64,000 nt of DNA from Paenilisteria riparia FSL S10-1204 (lineage in GTDB: Bacteria; Bacillota; Bacilli; Lactobacillales; Listeriaceae): NCBI RefSeq assembly GCF_000525995.1, contig NZ_AODL01000011.1:49445-113444 (forward strand). Reading direction: 5' to 3'. The notes beneath the pieces were generated by a model, which searched no databases, was not told the DNA's origin, and was given only the letters and a program-made list of their open reading frames with translations. The position numbers and the translations under genes are program-made. Of the stretch, positions 1-8,131 are shown piece after piece. How positions within the stretch are numbered: position 1 is the first letter of the stretch; the number at the start of each line of letters is the position of its first letter.

Positions 1-386
1 AGCTCTCTGGTGGGCAGCAGCAACGTGTTGGTATTGCTCGTGCGTTAGTTTTGAATCCAGAGGTTATTCTTTTTGATGAGCCTACTTCGGCGCTTGATCC
101 GGAGCTTGTCGGTGAGGTTTTGGCGGTTATTAAAGCGATTGCGGAGGAAGGAATGACGATGGTTGTTGTGACACATGAAATGCAATTTGCAAAAGAAGTG
201 TCGGATCATGTGTTGTTTATGGCGGATGGTGTTGTGGTAGAAGAAGGAAGCCCGATTGAGCTATTTGGTGCACCGAAGCAAGAACGAACACGCCAATTTT
301 TGCGTCGAATTTCTGGAGACGTCTCTGTCCCATCAGTCGTTGTTCCAGTGCCAGAAGAATGGCCGAAAGCATCGACAGCCTACTAA
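1..386 (+). CDS. Amino-acid ABC transporter ATP-binding protein (5'-truncated by window edge)
   Basis: Only the C-terminal half of a polar amino-acid (GlnQ/ArtP-like) ABC ATPase is present. The reading frame is open from base 3. It shows the ABC signature LSGGQQQR, the Walker B stretch [14 protein letters not shown] and the H-loop [10 protein letters not shown], then the usual C-terminal [12 protein letters not shown] segment. The family couples ATP hydrolysis to uptake of glutamine, arginine or similar amino acids, with a permease and binding protein that must lie upstream of the window. The substrate cannot be read from this fragment. The Walker A half is outside the window, so the fragment is not evidence of a pseudogene. 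Confidence 0.9.
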   Translation, partial: LSGGQQQRVGIARALVLNPEVILFDEPTSALDPELVGEVLAVIKAIAEEGMTMVVVTHEMQFAKEVSDHVLFMADGVVVEEGSPIELFGAPKQERTRQFLRRISGDVSVPSVVVPVPEEWPKASTAY

Positions 387-403
387 AAGTCGCTTTTTTA
401 CTC

Positions 404-432
404 TTTACCTTTACTAGGAAATATGCTATCAT
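404..432 (+). promoter_or_regulatory. Promoter of secG
   Basis: TTTACC at 404-409 and TATCAT at 427-432 are 17 bp apart, about 40 bp before the secG start. This is a reasonable SigA-type promoter and suggests secG is transcribed separately from the upstream ABC gene. Confidence 0.55.
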
Positions 433-473
433 AAAAGGTAGTCAAAAAGAGGACGGTTTTAGGAGGAAAGAGC

Positions 474-704
474 ATGAATACAGCGTTAACAGTTTTACTT
501 GTTATTGTATCTATATTGTTAATCATCGTAGTTGTTCTTCAGCCAGGTAAGAGTAACGGGTTATCCGGAGCAATCTCTGGTGGAGCAGAAGAGCTATTTG
601 GTAAACAAAAAGCAAGAGGTTTAGAACGTATCTTGCATCGCACAACGATTGTTTTAGCAGTAATATTCTTTGCAATCTTAATTGCTTTAGGATTTTTCTT
701 GTAA
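474..704 (+). CDS. secG: Preprotein translocase subunit SecG
   Basis: A 76-residue protein with two hydrophobic helices (about residues 3-23 and 53-75) separated by the conserved Gly/Ser-rich cytoplasmic loop QPGKSNGLSGAISGG. This is the standard SecG layout and length. SecG joins SecYE in the membrane and assists SecA-driven export. The ATG has an AGGAGG site at 461-466 with normal spacing. A strong terminator follows, so it is probably monocistronic. The order secG, esterase, rnr, smpB is common in Bacillales. Confidence 0.95.
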   Translation: MNTALTVLLVIVSILLIIVVVLQPGKSNGLSGAISGGAEELFGKQKARGLERILHRTTIVLAVIFFAILIALGFFL

Positions 705-718
705 TTATAAACGTGATG

Positions 719-748
719 ACTCCACCTGATTTTTTAGGTGGAGTTTTT
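719..748 (+). terminator. Rho-independent terminator of secG
   Basis: A perfect 9-bp stem, ACTCCACCT (719-727) with AGGTGGAGT (736-744), is followed by a T run. Confidence 0.9.
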
Positions 749-803
749 ATTTGGAAATAAGCGCTTATTCTAGTATGGTCAGGTGAACTTCAATCCCTTC
801 TTT

Positions 804-832
804 TTGAAATTTGGGTATATAGAAGGTACACT
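804..832 (+). promoter_or_regulatory. Promoter of the est-rnr-smpB operon
   Basis: TTGAAA (804-809) and TACACT (827-832) are spaced by 17 bp. The promoter lies inside the longest possible esterase reading frame (from 783), which argues for the downstream ATG at 873 as the true start. Confidence 0.6.
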
Positions 833-872
833 AGTAACAATGATATTTTATAGAACGAAGGGGATTTTTGAT

Positions 873-1619
873 ATGAAGATGAAGGCGCCACAGCCATTTT
901 TATTTGAGACAGGGAAACGGGCGGTATTGCTACTGCACGGGTTTACGGGAAGTTCGGCGGATGTGCGGATGTTAGGACGGTTTTTGCAGGATAATCATTA
1001 TACGTGCTACGCGCCGCAGTATAAGGGTCATGGTGTTTCGCCTGATGTTTTGTTGACGACGGGGCCGGCTGATTGGTGGCAGGATGTGCTTGATGCGTAC
1101 GACCATTTGAAATCGCTTGGTTATGAGGAGATTGCGGTGGCTGGGCTTTCGCTTGGTGGGTTGTTCTCGCTGAAACTGGGATATAATCGGCCGCTCAAAG
1201 GGATTGTGGCGATGAGTACGCCGACGCGGATGGATAGTTCTTCGCCGATTATTCAAGGATTCTTGGACTATGTGCGGAATTATAAGAAGTATGAAGGCAA
1301 AACGCCAGAGCAGATTGATGCGGAAATGCTTGCTTATGCGGATGCACCGATGGACACGATTGCGAAGCTAAAAGATGAGATTAATGAGGTTATTCCGCAA
1401 ATTGATCTGATTTATGCGCCGATTATGGTTGCTCAAGGAAAAAAAGATCAGATGGTAGATGTAAATGGTGCGGAATTGATTTATAATAAGGTAGAGTCAG
1501 AACAAAAGGAACTGAATTGGTACGAGAATTCTGGACATGTAATTACGATTGATAAGGAAAAGGCGCAGTTGCAAGATGATATTTTAGCCTTTTTAAATAC
1601 GCTCGATTGGCATGTTTAA
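873..1619 (+). CDS. est: Carboxylesterase (Est30-type alpha/beta hydrolase)
   Basis: A 248-residue alpha/beta hydrolase close in length to Est30 of Geobacillus (about 247). It has the oxyanion-hole motif HGFTG (residues 22-26), the nucleophile elbow GLSLG with Ser93, and a C-terminal NSGHVIT segment carrying the catalytic His. The family hydrolyses short-chain carboxyl esters in the cytoplasm. The ATG at 873 was chosen because it has an AAGGGG site nearby and the promoter lies just upstream; the frame is open from 783. The gene sits 27 bp before rnr and is probably cotranscribed with rnr and smpB, although no functional link to RNA decay is established. Confidence 0.88.
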   Translation: MKMKAPQPFLFETGKRAVLLLHGFTGSSADVRMLGRFLQDNHYTCYAPQYKGHGVSPDVLLTTGPADWWQDVLDAYDHLKSLGYEEIAVAGLSLGGLFSLKLGYNRPLKGIVAMSTPTRMDSSSPIIQGFLDYVRNYKKYEGKTPEQIDAEMLAYADAPMDTIAKLKDEINEVIPQIDLIYAPIMVAQGKKDQMVDVNGAELIYNKVESEQKELNWYENSGHVITIDKEKAQLQDDILAFLNTLDWHV

Positions 1620-1646
1620 GTTTTTGAAAGAGAGAGGAGGGAAACA

Positions 1647-4004
1647 ATGAAAAAAATTGAAGAGAGATTATTAGATTTTATGAAGGAATCGCCGAAAACG
1701 ACATTTTCATTAGATGATTTAGAAACGGAAATGGCGCTGCAAGATGCGGACGATTTTAAGGCGATGGTGAAGTCGCTTGTTGCGATGGAGGATCGTGGGG
1801 ATGTGATTCGGACGAAGAAGAATCGCTATGCGTTACCGAAGGAACTAGATTTTGTGAAGGGGACTTTCCGGGCGCATGAGAAGGGATTTGGATTTGTTCT
1901 TCCGGAAGAGCAGGAGATGGATGATATTTTCATTCCGCCGACGCAAGTGAATAATGCGATGAACGGGGACGTTGTTTTTGCGAATATCACGAAGATGAAG
2001 GGTGATAATTTAGCAGAAGGAACGATTCACAAAATTGTGGAACGCAAAACGTCGCAAATTGTTGGTACGTATATGGAGGATCTGATTGGGGAACCGATTG
2101 TGATTCCTGATGATAAACGGACATTTGGTGAGGTGGAAATTGATCTTGATAATGGTTTGAAACCGGTGGATGGTCATAAGGTTATCGTTGAATTGACGGA
2201 CTATCCGAAGAATCATAGCCGTGCGCGTGGTATTGTGAAAATGATTATTGGGCATCGGAATGATCCGGGTGTTGATATTTTATCTATTATTCATAAACAT
2301 GGGATTCCGATTGCTTTTCCAGACGATGTGATGGAGCAGGCGAATGCGGTTCCAGCGGAGATTGCGGAAAGCGAAATAGGTGAGCGCCGCGACCTGCGTG
2401 ATGAAGTGATCATTACGATTGATGGCGCGGATGCGAAAGATTTGGATGATGCGGTAACGGTGACGAAATTGCCCAATGGTAATTATAAGCTTGGCGTGCA
2501 TATTGCGGATGTAAGTTCGTATGTGACGGAGGGCTCGGCGCTGGATCGTGAGGCATTTGAGCGTGGCACGAGTGTGTATTTAGTGGATCGGGTTATTCCG
2601 ATGATTCCGCATCGTTTGTCGAACGGGATTTGTTCGTTAAATCCGCATGTGGACCGCTTTACGATGTCTTGTGAAATGGAAATTGATGAGACGGGTACAG
2701 TTGTTTCGCATGAGATTTTTGAAAGTGTGATTAAAACAACGGAGCGTATGACGTATTCGGATGTTAATGATATTTTAGTGCATGAAGATGCGGAATTGCG
2801 TGAGAAATATGCGACCATTGTACCGATGCTAGAGGAAATGCATGCGTTGTCGCGGATTTTGCATAAGAAACGGGACGCGCGTGGGGCTATTGATTTTGAT
2901 TTTAAAGAAGCGCGTATTGTGGTTGATGATGATGGGCATCCGACGGGCGTTGTGACGCGGGAACGGTCTGCTGGTGAGCGCTTGATTGAAGAGTTCATGT
3001 TGGCGGCCAATGAGAGCGTTGCGGAGCATTTTTATTGGATGCAAGTGCCGTTTATTTACCGTATCCATGAAAATCCGCGTGAAGAGAAGTTGCAGCGTTT
3101 CTTTGAGTTTATTACGAATTTCGGTTTAATTGTGAAGGGGACGGCGAATGATGTGCATCCGCGGGCTTTGCAGCAAGTTTTGGATGAGGTAAAAGGTAAA
3201 CCGGAAGAGATGGTTGTGTCAACGATTATGTTGCGTTCGATGCAGCAAGCGAAATATGATACGGCGAACATGGGTCACTTTGGCTTGTCAACGGAGTATT
3301 ATACACATTTCACGTCTCCGATTCGTCGCTATCCGGATTTGATTGTGCATCGTTTAATTCGTGAATATTTGATACATGGCAACATTGATGATGCGACGCT
3401 TGCGAAATGGGGCGAACGTCTTCCTGAAATCGCCGAGCATACATCAAAAATGGAGCGTCGAGCTGTGGAGGCAGAACGTGAAACGGATGAACTGAAGAAA
3501 ACGGAATACATGGTGCAACATGTGGGTGAAATTTTCAAAGGTATTATTAGTTCGGTGACGAATTTTGGTTTGTTTATTGAACTGCCAAATACAATCGAAG
3601 GGCTTGTACACGTGAGCACAATGAAAGGTGACTACTTCCAGTTCCATCAGAACCAGTTAGCGATGATTGGGGAGCGAACAGGGCAGGTTTACCGGATTGG
3701 TGATGAAGTCGAAGTCGAAGTAACGAAGGTCGATGTGGACCATCGCGAAATTGATTTTGCTTTGCGCAGTCTTGGGAAAGAATCGCCAGGCTTTAAACGG
3801 AACAAGAAAACCGTGGAAGTCTCCAAATCATTTAAGAAAAATAAAGGTCGTCCGGGTGGCGGCGATAAGAAACGAAATGACGGACCGTCGCGCAAGAAAG
3901 AAAAAGACGAAGGCGAATGGTACGCAAAACCGAAGAAGAAAAAGAAAAAACCATTTTACCAAGGTGTGGCAAAAGGTACGAAATCGAAGAAGCCGCGCCG
4001 TTAG
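1647..4004 (+). CDS. rnr: Ribonuclease R
   Basis: A 785-residue RNB-family 3'-5' exoribonuclease. In order: an N-terminal winged-helix region (about 1-65), cold-shock OB domains, the RNB catalytic domain with the acidic cluster DGADAKDLDDA (Asp259, Asp265, Asp267, Asp268), an S1 domain (about 627-705, GIISSVTNFGLFIELPN), and a very Lys/Arg-rich tail (about 715-785). RNase R degrades structured RNA and, with tmRNA and SmpB, removes faulty mRNA during trans-translation. smpB follows directly and ssrA lies 2 kb away, which fits that role. A GAGGAGGG site precedes the ATG. Confidence 0.97.
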   Translation: MKKIEERLLDFMKESPKTTFSLDDLETEMALQDADDFKAMVKSLVAMEDRGDVIRTKKNRYALPKELDFVKGTFRAHEKGFGFVLPEEQEMDDIFIPPTQVNNAMNGDVVFANITKMKGDNLAEGTIHKIVERKTSQIVGTYMEDLIGEPIVIPDDKRTFGEVEIDLDNGLKPVDGHKVIVELTDYPKNHSRARGIVKMIIGHRNDPGVDILSIIHKHGIPIAFPDDVMEQANAVPAEIAESEIGERRDLRDEVIITIDGADAKDLDDAVTVTKLPNGNYKLGVHIADVSSYVTEGSALDREAFERGTSVYLVDRVIPMIPHRLSNGICSLNPHVDRFTMSCEMEIDETGTVVSHEIFESVIKTTERMTYSDVNDILVHEDAELREKYATIVPMLEEMHALSRILHKKRDARGAIDFDFKEARIVVDDDGHPTGVVTRERSAGERLIEEFMLAANESVAEHFYWMQVPFIYRIHENPREEKLQRFFEFITNFGLIVKGTANDVHPRALQQVLDEVKGKPEEMVVSTIMLRSMQQAKYDTANMGHFGLSTEYYTHFTSPIRRYPDLIVHRLIREYLIHGNIDDATLAKWGERLPEIAEHTSKMERRAVEAERETDELKKTEYMVQHVGEIFKGIISSVTNFGLFIELPNTIEGLVHVSTMKGDYFQFHQNQLAMIGERTGQVYRIGDEVEVEVTKVDVDHREIDFALRSLGKESPGFKRNKKTVEVSKSFKKNKGRPGGGDKKRNDGPSRKKEKDEGEWYAKPKKKKKKPFYQGVAKGTKSKKPRR

Positions 4005-4019
4005 AAGGGAGGATGTACG

Positions 4020-4484
4020 ATGCCTAAAGGTGAAGGACGTTTAGTAGCACAAAATAAGAAAGCGCGTCATGACTATGCGATTGAAGAAACGTTTGAAGCA
4101 GGAATTGTGCTCCAAGGAACGGAGATTAAATCGGTTCGTAATGCGCGCGTAAACTTGAAAGATGCATATGCCAGAGTGGATCGTGGCGAAGTTTTTCTGC
4201 ATAATATGCACATTAGTCCATATGAGCAGGGCAACCGCTACAATCATGATCCGCTTAGAACACGCAAGTTATTGTTACACAAGAAACAGATCAGCAAGCT
4301 TATCGGCGAGACAAAAGAGGCAGGGTACTCCATTGTACCGCTGAAAATGTACATTAAAGACGGCTATGCAAAGGTGCTAATCGGTGTGGCAAAAGGTAAA
4401 AAGAAATATGACAAACGTGAAGATTTGAAACGCAAAGAAGCGAAGCGTGATGTGGAGCGAGCGTTTAAAGAAAGACAGCGTTAA
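4020..4484 (+). CDS. smpB: SsrA-binding protein SmpB
   Basis: A 154-residue protein with the SmpB fold signatures [12 protein letters not shown] and [13 protein letters not shown] near the N-terminus and the basic C-terminal tail [18 protein letters not shown], which enters the ribosomal mRNA channel. It binds tmRNA and delivers it to stalled ribosomes. It starts 15 bp after rnr with an AAGGGAGG site, so the two are translationally linked in one operon. It is followed by a terminator. ssrA, its RNA partner, lies downstream beyond one unrelated gene. Confidence 0.97.
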   Translation: MPKGEGRLVAQNKKARHDYAIEETFEAGIVLQGTEIKSVRNARVNLKDAYARVDRGEVFLHNMHISPYEQGNRYNHDPLRTRKLLLHKKQISKLIGETKEAGYSIVPLKMYIKDGYAKVLIGVAKGKKKYDKREDLKRKEAKRDVERAFKERQR

Positions 4485-4494
4485 GAGCGGGAAG

Positions 4495-4538
4495 GCCAAA
4501 TAGGTATGTGTGGGAAGTGCATATTTATTTGGCTTTTT
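4495..4538 (+). terminator. Terminator of the est-rnr-smpB operon
   Basis: GCCAAAT (4495-4501) pairs with ATTTGGC (4527-4533) and is followed by TTTTT. Confidence 0.75.
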
Positions 4539-4566
4539 CTAGCAACAGAAAATGGGAGTGTAGGTA

Positions 4567-6456
4567 ATGATTTCAACGAGGGTGATGAAGTTTGAAGCGT
4601 TGATGAAACTTGTGGACAATGGGGAGTTGGAACAGGCAAGGGAAATCGCGCAAAGTTATGTGGAAGCGCAACCACGAAATTTTGTAGGGTATTTGTGTTT
4701 GGCGTATGTGGCGTTTGCGGGAGATGAAGATAAAGTTGCCGCAGAGGCTTATGTGGAAGAAACGTTGCGACATGATCCACGCTGTGAAGAAGCGATGCGA
4801 CTTGGCGTGATGATTTGGATGGGTAGTGACAACGCCGCTAAAGAGAAATATTATATTGAACAGGGCCTGCGCTACGCATCGCGGGAGGCGTTTTATCCGT
4901 ATCGAATGGGGACTTTGCTGGAATCTCGAAATTTGAAAGAAGCCGCCCCTTATTTTGAAAAAGCAGCTGGGTTGGATGCGCGCAATGCGTTGTATGCTGG
5001 GAAGTACAGCAATGTGATGTATCAGCTCGGCAAGAAGAAAGTAGCGCGTGACTACATGCAGCGTGCGCTTAATTTAGAACCGACTCACGCGGAGAATGTG
5101 CAGAATTTTGCACAATGGAGCTTTGAAGATGGTCATTTTAAAATAGCACGAGATTTATCCGAACGGGCGTTACAAACGAAGCATGATACAGAGTCGGCAC
5201 GATTAGTTCACCAAGCCGTTCCAACTAGTAATTGGCTTGTGGCAACGGTTCTGCGAATCGGTCTTATTTTTATAGCTCCATTCAAAGGACGCAAAACAAC
5301 TGCAAAAATGATGCTGGGCTTCGTTTTAGGCCTCTGGATTCTGTGCATACCGCTATTTTTCATCAACAATTTAGTGGGAATGATTGGCGTTACGACCGTG
5401 TTAGCTCTAGGTGTGGTGACGAGCCTAATCAGCAAGGCCATACGCGCAAAACTAACACTAGACGTAGAATCTCCGAAAGCGCAAGTAAAGCAAGTCGCAA
5501 AGCCAGTAATAAAAGCGCCACCAGCTAAAAAAGTAGCAGAAATTCAGCCGTCAAAACCAATAAAGCGGGAACAAAATCGGGAAATAAACCCGCCGCTAGG
5601 TAAGAAAGCAATGCAACCAGCTAAAATCAATCTTAAAATCTTTATTGTTCCAGCGATTATTTTGGCAGTCATTGGTTTTGGCTTAATGGAAGACAATTCT
5701 GCCGATGACTACGATTCGTATTCGTACGATGACATGGCAGGCGGTTCCGAAGAAGCAGATAACTTTTTTACGATCCGAAATAGTCTCGAAAACGAAGAAG
5801 ACATCGCGCAAGGTGATGTCATTGACGAAAGCTTCTATCCAGCTTTCAAAAAACTAATGAGTCAGCCTAAATTGAAAGAACAGTTCCGCGGTTCCTACAC
5901 AACAGGAGAATATCTTGATGATGGCGAGTTGCAATATCTTAAAATCGAGGATGATTCTGGAGATTTACAATTCCTAACCGAATTTAAAGACTATAAACTG
6001 CACGACATCTACGGCACTGGCTGGGATGACACAGAAGCTGGGAAAGCCCGCTATACCGAGTTATTACAAGCATTTGATGAAGAGCAAGGTATAAGCGACG
6101 GCGTTTTAGAAGAAGCGCATATGAAGCTTATCCAAGCCAGTTTTGCGTCAAACGATAGCGATCATAAGGTAGCACTTACAATGGTTGGCGAGGATTTCCA
6201 AGATACCTTCACAGATATGATGAATGACGATGCAGTGAAAAACCAATTTATCGCCAGCACGAATTTCGTTTTCATAGACGATAGCGACTACCAGTACCTC
6301 AAAATGACTGATGACAATGACGGAGAGCCACTCATCGCGCAATTTGAAGATAAAAATTTGGTCTACATGTATGGCGCGGATTGGAGTGAGGATGACGAGG
6401 ATCAAGCAAGATACGAAGAAATACTGAGTGATTTAGATTGGGAAGACTCATTGTAA
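4567..6456 (+). CDS. TPR membrane protein with a duplicated acidic C-terminal domain
   Basis: I do not recognise this 629-residue protein as a named family. Residues 1-215 look like tetratricopeptide repeats (for example FYPYRMGTLLES and YMQRALNLEPTHAEN). Hydrophobic helices follow at about 222-240 and 247-290. Next come a Lys/Pro/Ala-rich linker (about 300-350) and another helix near 356-375 (FIVPAIILAVIGFGLM). The remaining 250 residues are strongly acidic and hold two copies of one unit: compare YLDDGELQYLKIED with FIDDSDYQYLKMTD, and DIYGTGWDD with YMYGADWSED. By the usual topology the TPR part would be cytoplasmic; which side the acidic domain faces is uncertain. It sits between smpB and ssrA, and no link to trans-translation is evident. 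Confidence 0.75.
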   Translation: MISTRVMKFEALMKLVDNGELEQAREIAQSYVEAQPRNFVGYLCLAYVAFAGDEDKVAAEAYVEETLRHDPRCEEAMRLGVMIWMGSDNAAKEKYYIEQGLRYASREAFYPYRMGTLLESRNLKEAAPYFEKAAGLDARNALYAGKYSNVMYQLGKKKVARDYMQRALNLEPTHAENVQNFAQWSFEDGHFKIARDLSERALQTKHDTESARLVHQAVPTSNWLVATVLRIGLIFIAPFKGRKTTAKMMLGFVLGLWILCIPLFFINNLVGMIGVTTVLALGVVTSLISKAIRAKLTLDVESPKAQVKQVAKPVIKAPPAKKVAEIQPSKPIKREQNREINPPLGKKAMQPAKINLKIFIVPAIILAVIGFGLMEDNSADDYDSYSYDDMAGGSEEADNFFTIRNSLENEEDIAQGDVIDESFYPAFKKLMSQPKLKEQFRGSYTTGEYLDDGELQYLKIEDDSGDLQFLTEFKDYKLHDIYGTGWDDTEAGKARYTELLQAFDEEQGISDGVLEEAHMKLIQASFASNDSDHKVALTMVGEDFQDTFTDMMNDDAVKNQFIASTNFVFIDDSDYQYLKMTDDNDGEPLIAQFEDKNLVYMYGADWSEDDEDQARYEEILSDLDWEDSL

Positions 6457-6486
6457 TATTGAAACCACCCGATAATTGGCTTTAAC

Positions 6487-6515
6487 TTGCCATTTGAGAG
6501 CAGTTCGTGTATAAT
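6487..6515 (+). promoter_or_regulatory. Promoter of ssrA
   Basis: TTGCCA (6487-6492), a 17-bp spacer and a perfect TATAAT (6510-6515) lie about 26 bp before the tmRNA 5' end. This is a strong SigA promoter, as expected for an abundant RNA. Confidence 0.85.
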
Positions 6516-6540
6516 ATAATTTGCTGTACACGAGCCTCGA

Positions 6541-6905
6541 GGGGACGTTACGGATTCGACAGGGATAGTTCGAGCTTGGATTGCGAGTCGGGGGGATCGG
6601 CCTCGTTACAAACGTCAAAGCCAATAATAACTGGCAAAACTAATAACAACCTAGCTTTCGCTGCCTAAGAACAGTCGATAGCTGATCCTCCGTGCATCGC
6701 CCATGTGCTACGGTAAGGGTCTCAAATGAAGTGGGATACGATTTTAAGTCTCCGTCTGGGGCTTAGAAGAAGAGCATAATCAGACTAGCTTTGCGAAAGC
6801 CTGTTGTCGGGCCGCTGCATATGCGAAACCCCAATACGATGACTACGCTCGTAGAAGTCTAAGTGCCGTTATTTCTGGACGTGGGTTCGACTCCCACCGT
6901 CTCCA
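6541..6905 (+). ncRNA. ssrA: Transfer-messenger RNA (tmRNA)
   Basis: The 5' end GGGGACGTTACGGATTCGAC is the canonical tmRNA start. GGGGACG (6541-6547) pairs with CGTCTCC (6898-6904) to close the tRNA-like acceptor stem, and the T-arm GTGGGTTCGACTCCCAC precedes it. The tag reading frame resumes at GGC (6633-6635) and ends at TAA (6666-6668), encoding GKTNNNLAFAA after the tRNA-borne Ala. The LAFAA end is typical of Listeria. The genomic sequence after the discriminator A (6905) is TTA, so the 3' CCA is not encoded. tmRNA rescues stalled ribosomes together with SmpB. Confidence 0.97.
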
Positions 6906-6961
6906 TTACATGGAGAAACGCTTGAAGCATTGATATACAATGTGCTTCAAGCGTTTTTTTT
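6884..6961 (+). repeat. Left flank of the island: ssrA 3' end plus terminator (attachment-site-like)
   Basis: The tmRNA T-arm, acceptor end, CCATTACATGG and the AACGCTTGA terminator stem recur in degenerate form at 9818-9888. The pair brackets a 3-kb block of accessory genes, as expected for an element that inserted at the 3' end of ssrA. Confidence 0.55.
6916..6961 (+). terminator. Terminator of ssrA
   Basis: AAACGCTTGAAGCATTG (6916-6932) pairs with CAATGTGCTTCAAGCGTTT (6938-6956, one bulge) and runs into eight Ts. Confidence 0.92.
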
Positions 6962-7066
6962 GTACTTTAATCGAGTTTTGAACATCAAATTGAAATGAAA
7001 CTTGTTTTTTACGCTAAAATAGGCAGAAAATGAACGAAATGAAAAATATTTGCCACGCGTCCTTAA

Positions 7067-7399
7067 ATGGGGGGTTACAAAAGCGTATGGAAATTGGTTG
7101 GATGCGGCTGTTTATTATACCAAAAATGTCCTCCAGTGACAGAAACACCAAAACCAAATGTGCCAAGTAGTGCAAAAGTAAAGGTCTTGCCAAGTGCTAA
7201 AACGTGCGCTATTGGACATGCTATTTTAGCTTTTACTAATGGTAGACAATACACAATTTTACAAACAAAAGCGGATCGCGTGCGACTCTCAGGGATTAAC
7301 TCGTGGAGGTACAACCGAGATGTGGAAGTGATGAAGGCAAGGGGCGCCCCACCTGTAATGTCCAAAAAGATCTATTTACCAGCTTTATATAACATTTGA
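7067..7399 (+). pseudogene. Fragment of a phage endolysin (C-terminal SH3-like cell-wall-binding domain)
   Basis: The open frame covers 110 residues, but only the second half looks like protein sequence. A Pro/Thr-rich linker (PVTETPKPNVPSS) is followed by GRQYTILQTKADRVRLSGIN and SWRYNRDVEV. This resembles the SH3b-type cell-wall-binding end of Listeria phage amidases, which typically contain GKTYTI-x-QVK-x-DRVLL-x-x-INSW. No catalytic domain lies upstream and there is no ribosome-binding site, so I read it as a truncated relic of a prophage lysin. It lies 160 bp after ssrA, a classic integration site. The assignment rests on motif memory and was not searched. Confidence 0.55.
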
Positions 7400-7424
7400 C
7401 ATATAACTAAAATCGTTATATACT
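7396..7424 (+). promoter_or_regulatory. Promoter of the secreted bacteriocin-like gene
   Basis: Perfect TTGACA (7396-7401), a 17-bp spacer and TATACT (7419-7424). It starts inside the last codons of the lysin fragment, supporting the view that the fragment is not an active gene. Confidence 0.85.
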
Positions 7425-7461
7425 CAAAAATATGAAATATAGAACAAAAGGAGAATATGTT

Positions 7462-8034
7462 ATGTTGAAAGCATTGAGCAAAAAGAAGGTAAGAATGTTA
7501 GCAGTAGCAATGTCATGTTCTTTTGCATTTACAGTAGCATCACCAGCTTTAAATGTCTATGCAGAAGAAAGTTTAGAAGATGTAACGTCATCAGTAGAAA
7601 CAAATCAATTTGATGTGGATGCTTCCCAAGCAATTTCTGAAATTGATAGTGTAGGAGTAGAAAAAGTTGTAAGTGAAGATGCGCCAAGCACCTCAAATAT
7701 TCGATTGCTTAAAGCAGCAGCTTATAAAAATAAGACCTATTCTTATAAGCGAGGTGGCTTTGCAGCGTGGTGTAGAGATAATATAAGTTATAGATATAAT
7801 GGAACTACAGTGGCGGAAAATAGTAAGTGGCAAGAAACTGGCTATCTTTTTCCCAATATTATTTCAAAAAAAGGAATCAAACTCATTGCCACTGGTACAG
7901 GATACAGAGATTATAGAGGTACAAAAACATATAAAATTGGAACACCAAGCCCATGGGGAGACGTTGCCTTCAGCGCATTTGATAAAACAGATCAATATAG
8001 AGTGAAATCTAACGGTTCTGGTTATCTGAAATAG
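7462..8034 (+). CDS. Secreted protein with cleavable signal, bacteriocin-like (function unknown)
   Basis: A 190-residue protein. Residues 1-34 form a clear Sec signal peptide: KALSKKKVRM, a hydrophobic core, and likely cleavage after NVYA. An acidic segment follows (about 35-85). The C-terminal part (about 90-190) is basic and Tyr/Gly-rich (YKNKTYSYKRGGFAAWCRDN, TGTGYRDYRGTKTYKIGTPS, PWGDVAF) with one Cys. An acidic pro-region before a basic C-terminal domain suits an exported toxin or bacteriocin matured by proteolysis. A near-consensus promoter and a strong AAAGGAG site (7447-7453) precede the ATG at 7462; the frame also has an upstream ATG at 7432. An ABC ATPase and permease follow and could provide immunity or export. 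I recognise no named family; the bacteriocin role is inference. Confidence 0.7.
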   Translation: MLKALSKKKVRMLAVAMSCSFAFTVASPALNVYAEESLEDVTSSVETNQFDVDASQAISEIDSVGVEKVVSEDAPSTSNIRLLKAAAYKNKTYSYKRGGFAAWCRDNISYRYNGTTVAENSKWQETGYLFPNIISKKGIKLIATGTGYRDYRGTKTYKIGTPSPWGDVAFSAFDKTDQYRVKSNGSGYLK

Positions 8035-8054
8035 AGATGTTAGGACTCGATTAT

Positions 8055-8103
8055 GTAATGCACTTGCAATGTGTATTCCTAAATTTGCAACTGCATTACT
8101 TTT
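8055..8103 (+). terminator. Hairpin between the secreted protein and the ABC genes (partial terminator)
   Basis: GTAATGCACTTGCAA (8055-8069) pairs with TTGCAACTGCATTAC (8085-8099) with one mismatch and is followed by TTTT. It probably ends most transcripts after the secreted-protein gene while letting some read through into the ABC genes. Confidence 0.7.
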
Positions 8104-8131
8104 AAAAAAAATTGATTAGTGGGGTGATAAA

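Noticed and set aside
2483..3010. A 175-codon minus-strand ORF inside rnr.
   Set aside because: It is antisense to a conserved catalytic domain, Ser/Arg-rich as expected of a shadow frame, and has no ribosome-binding site.
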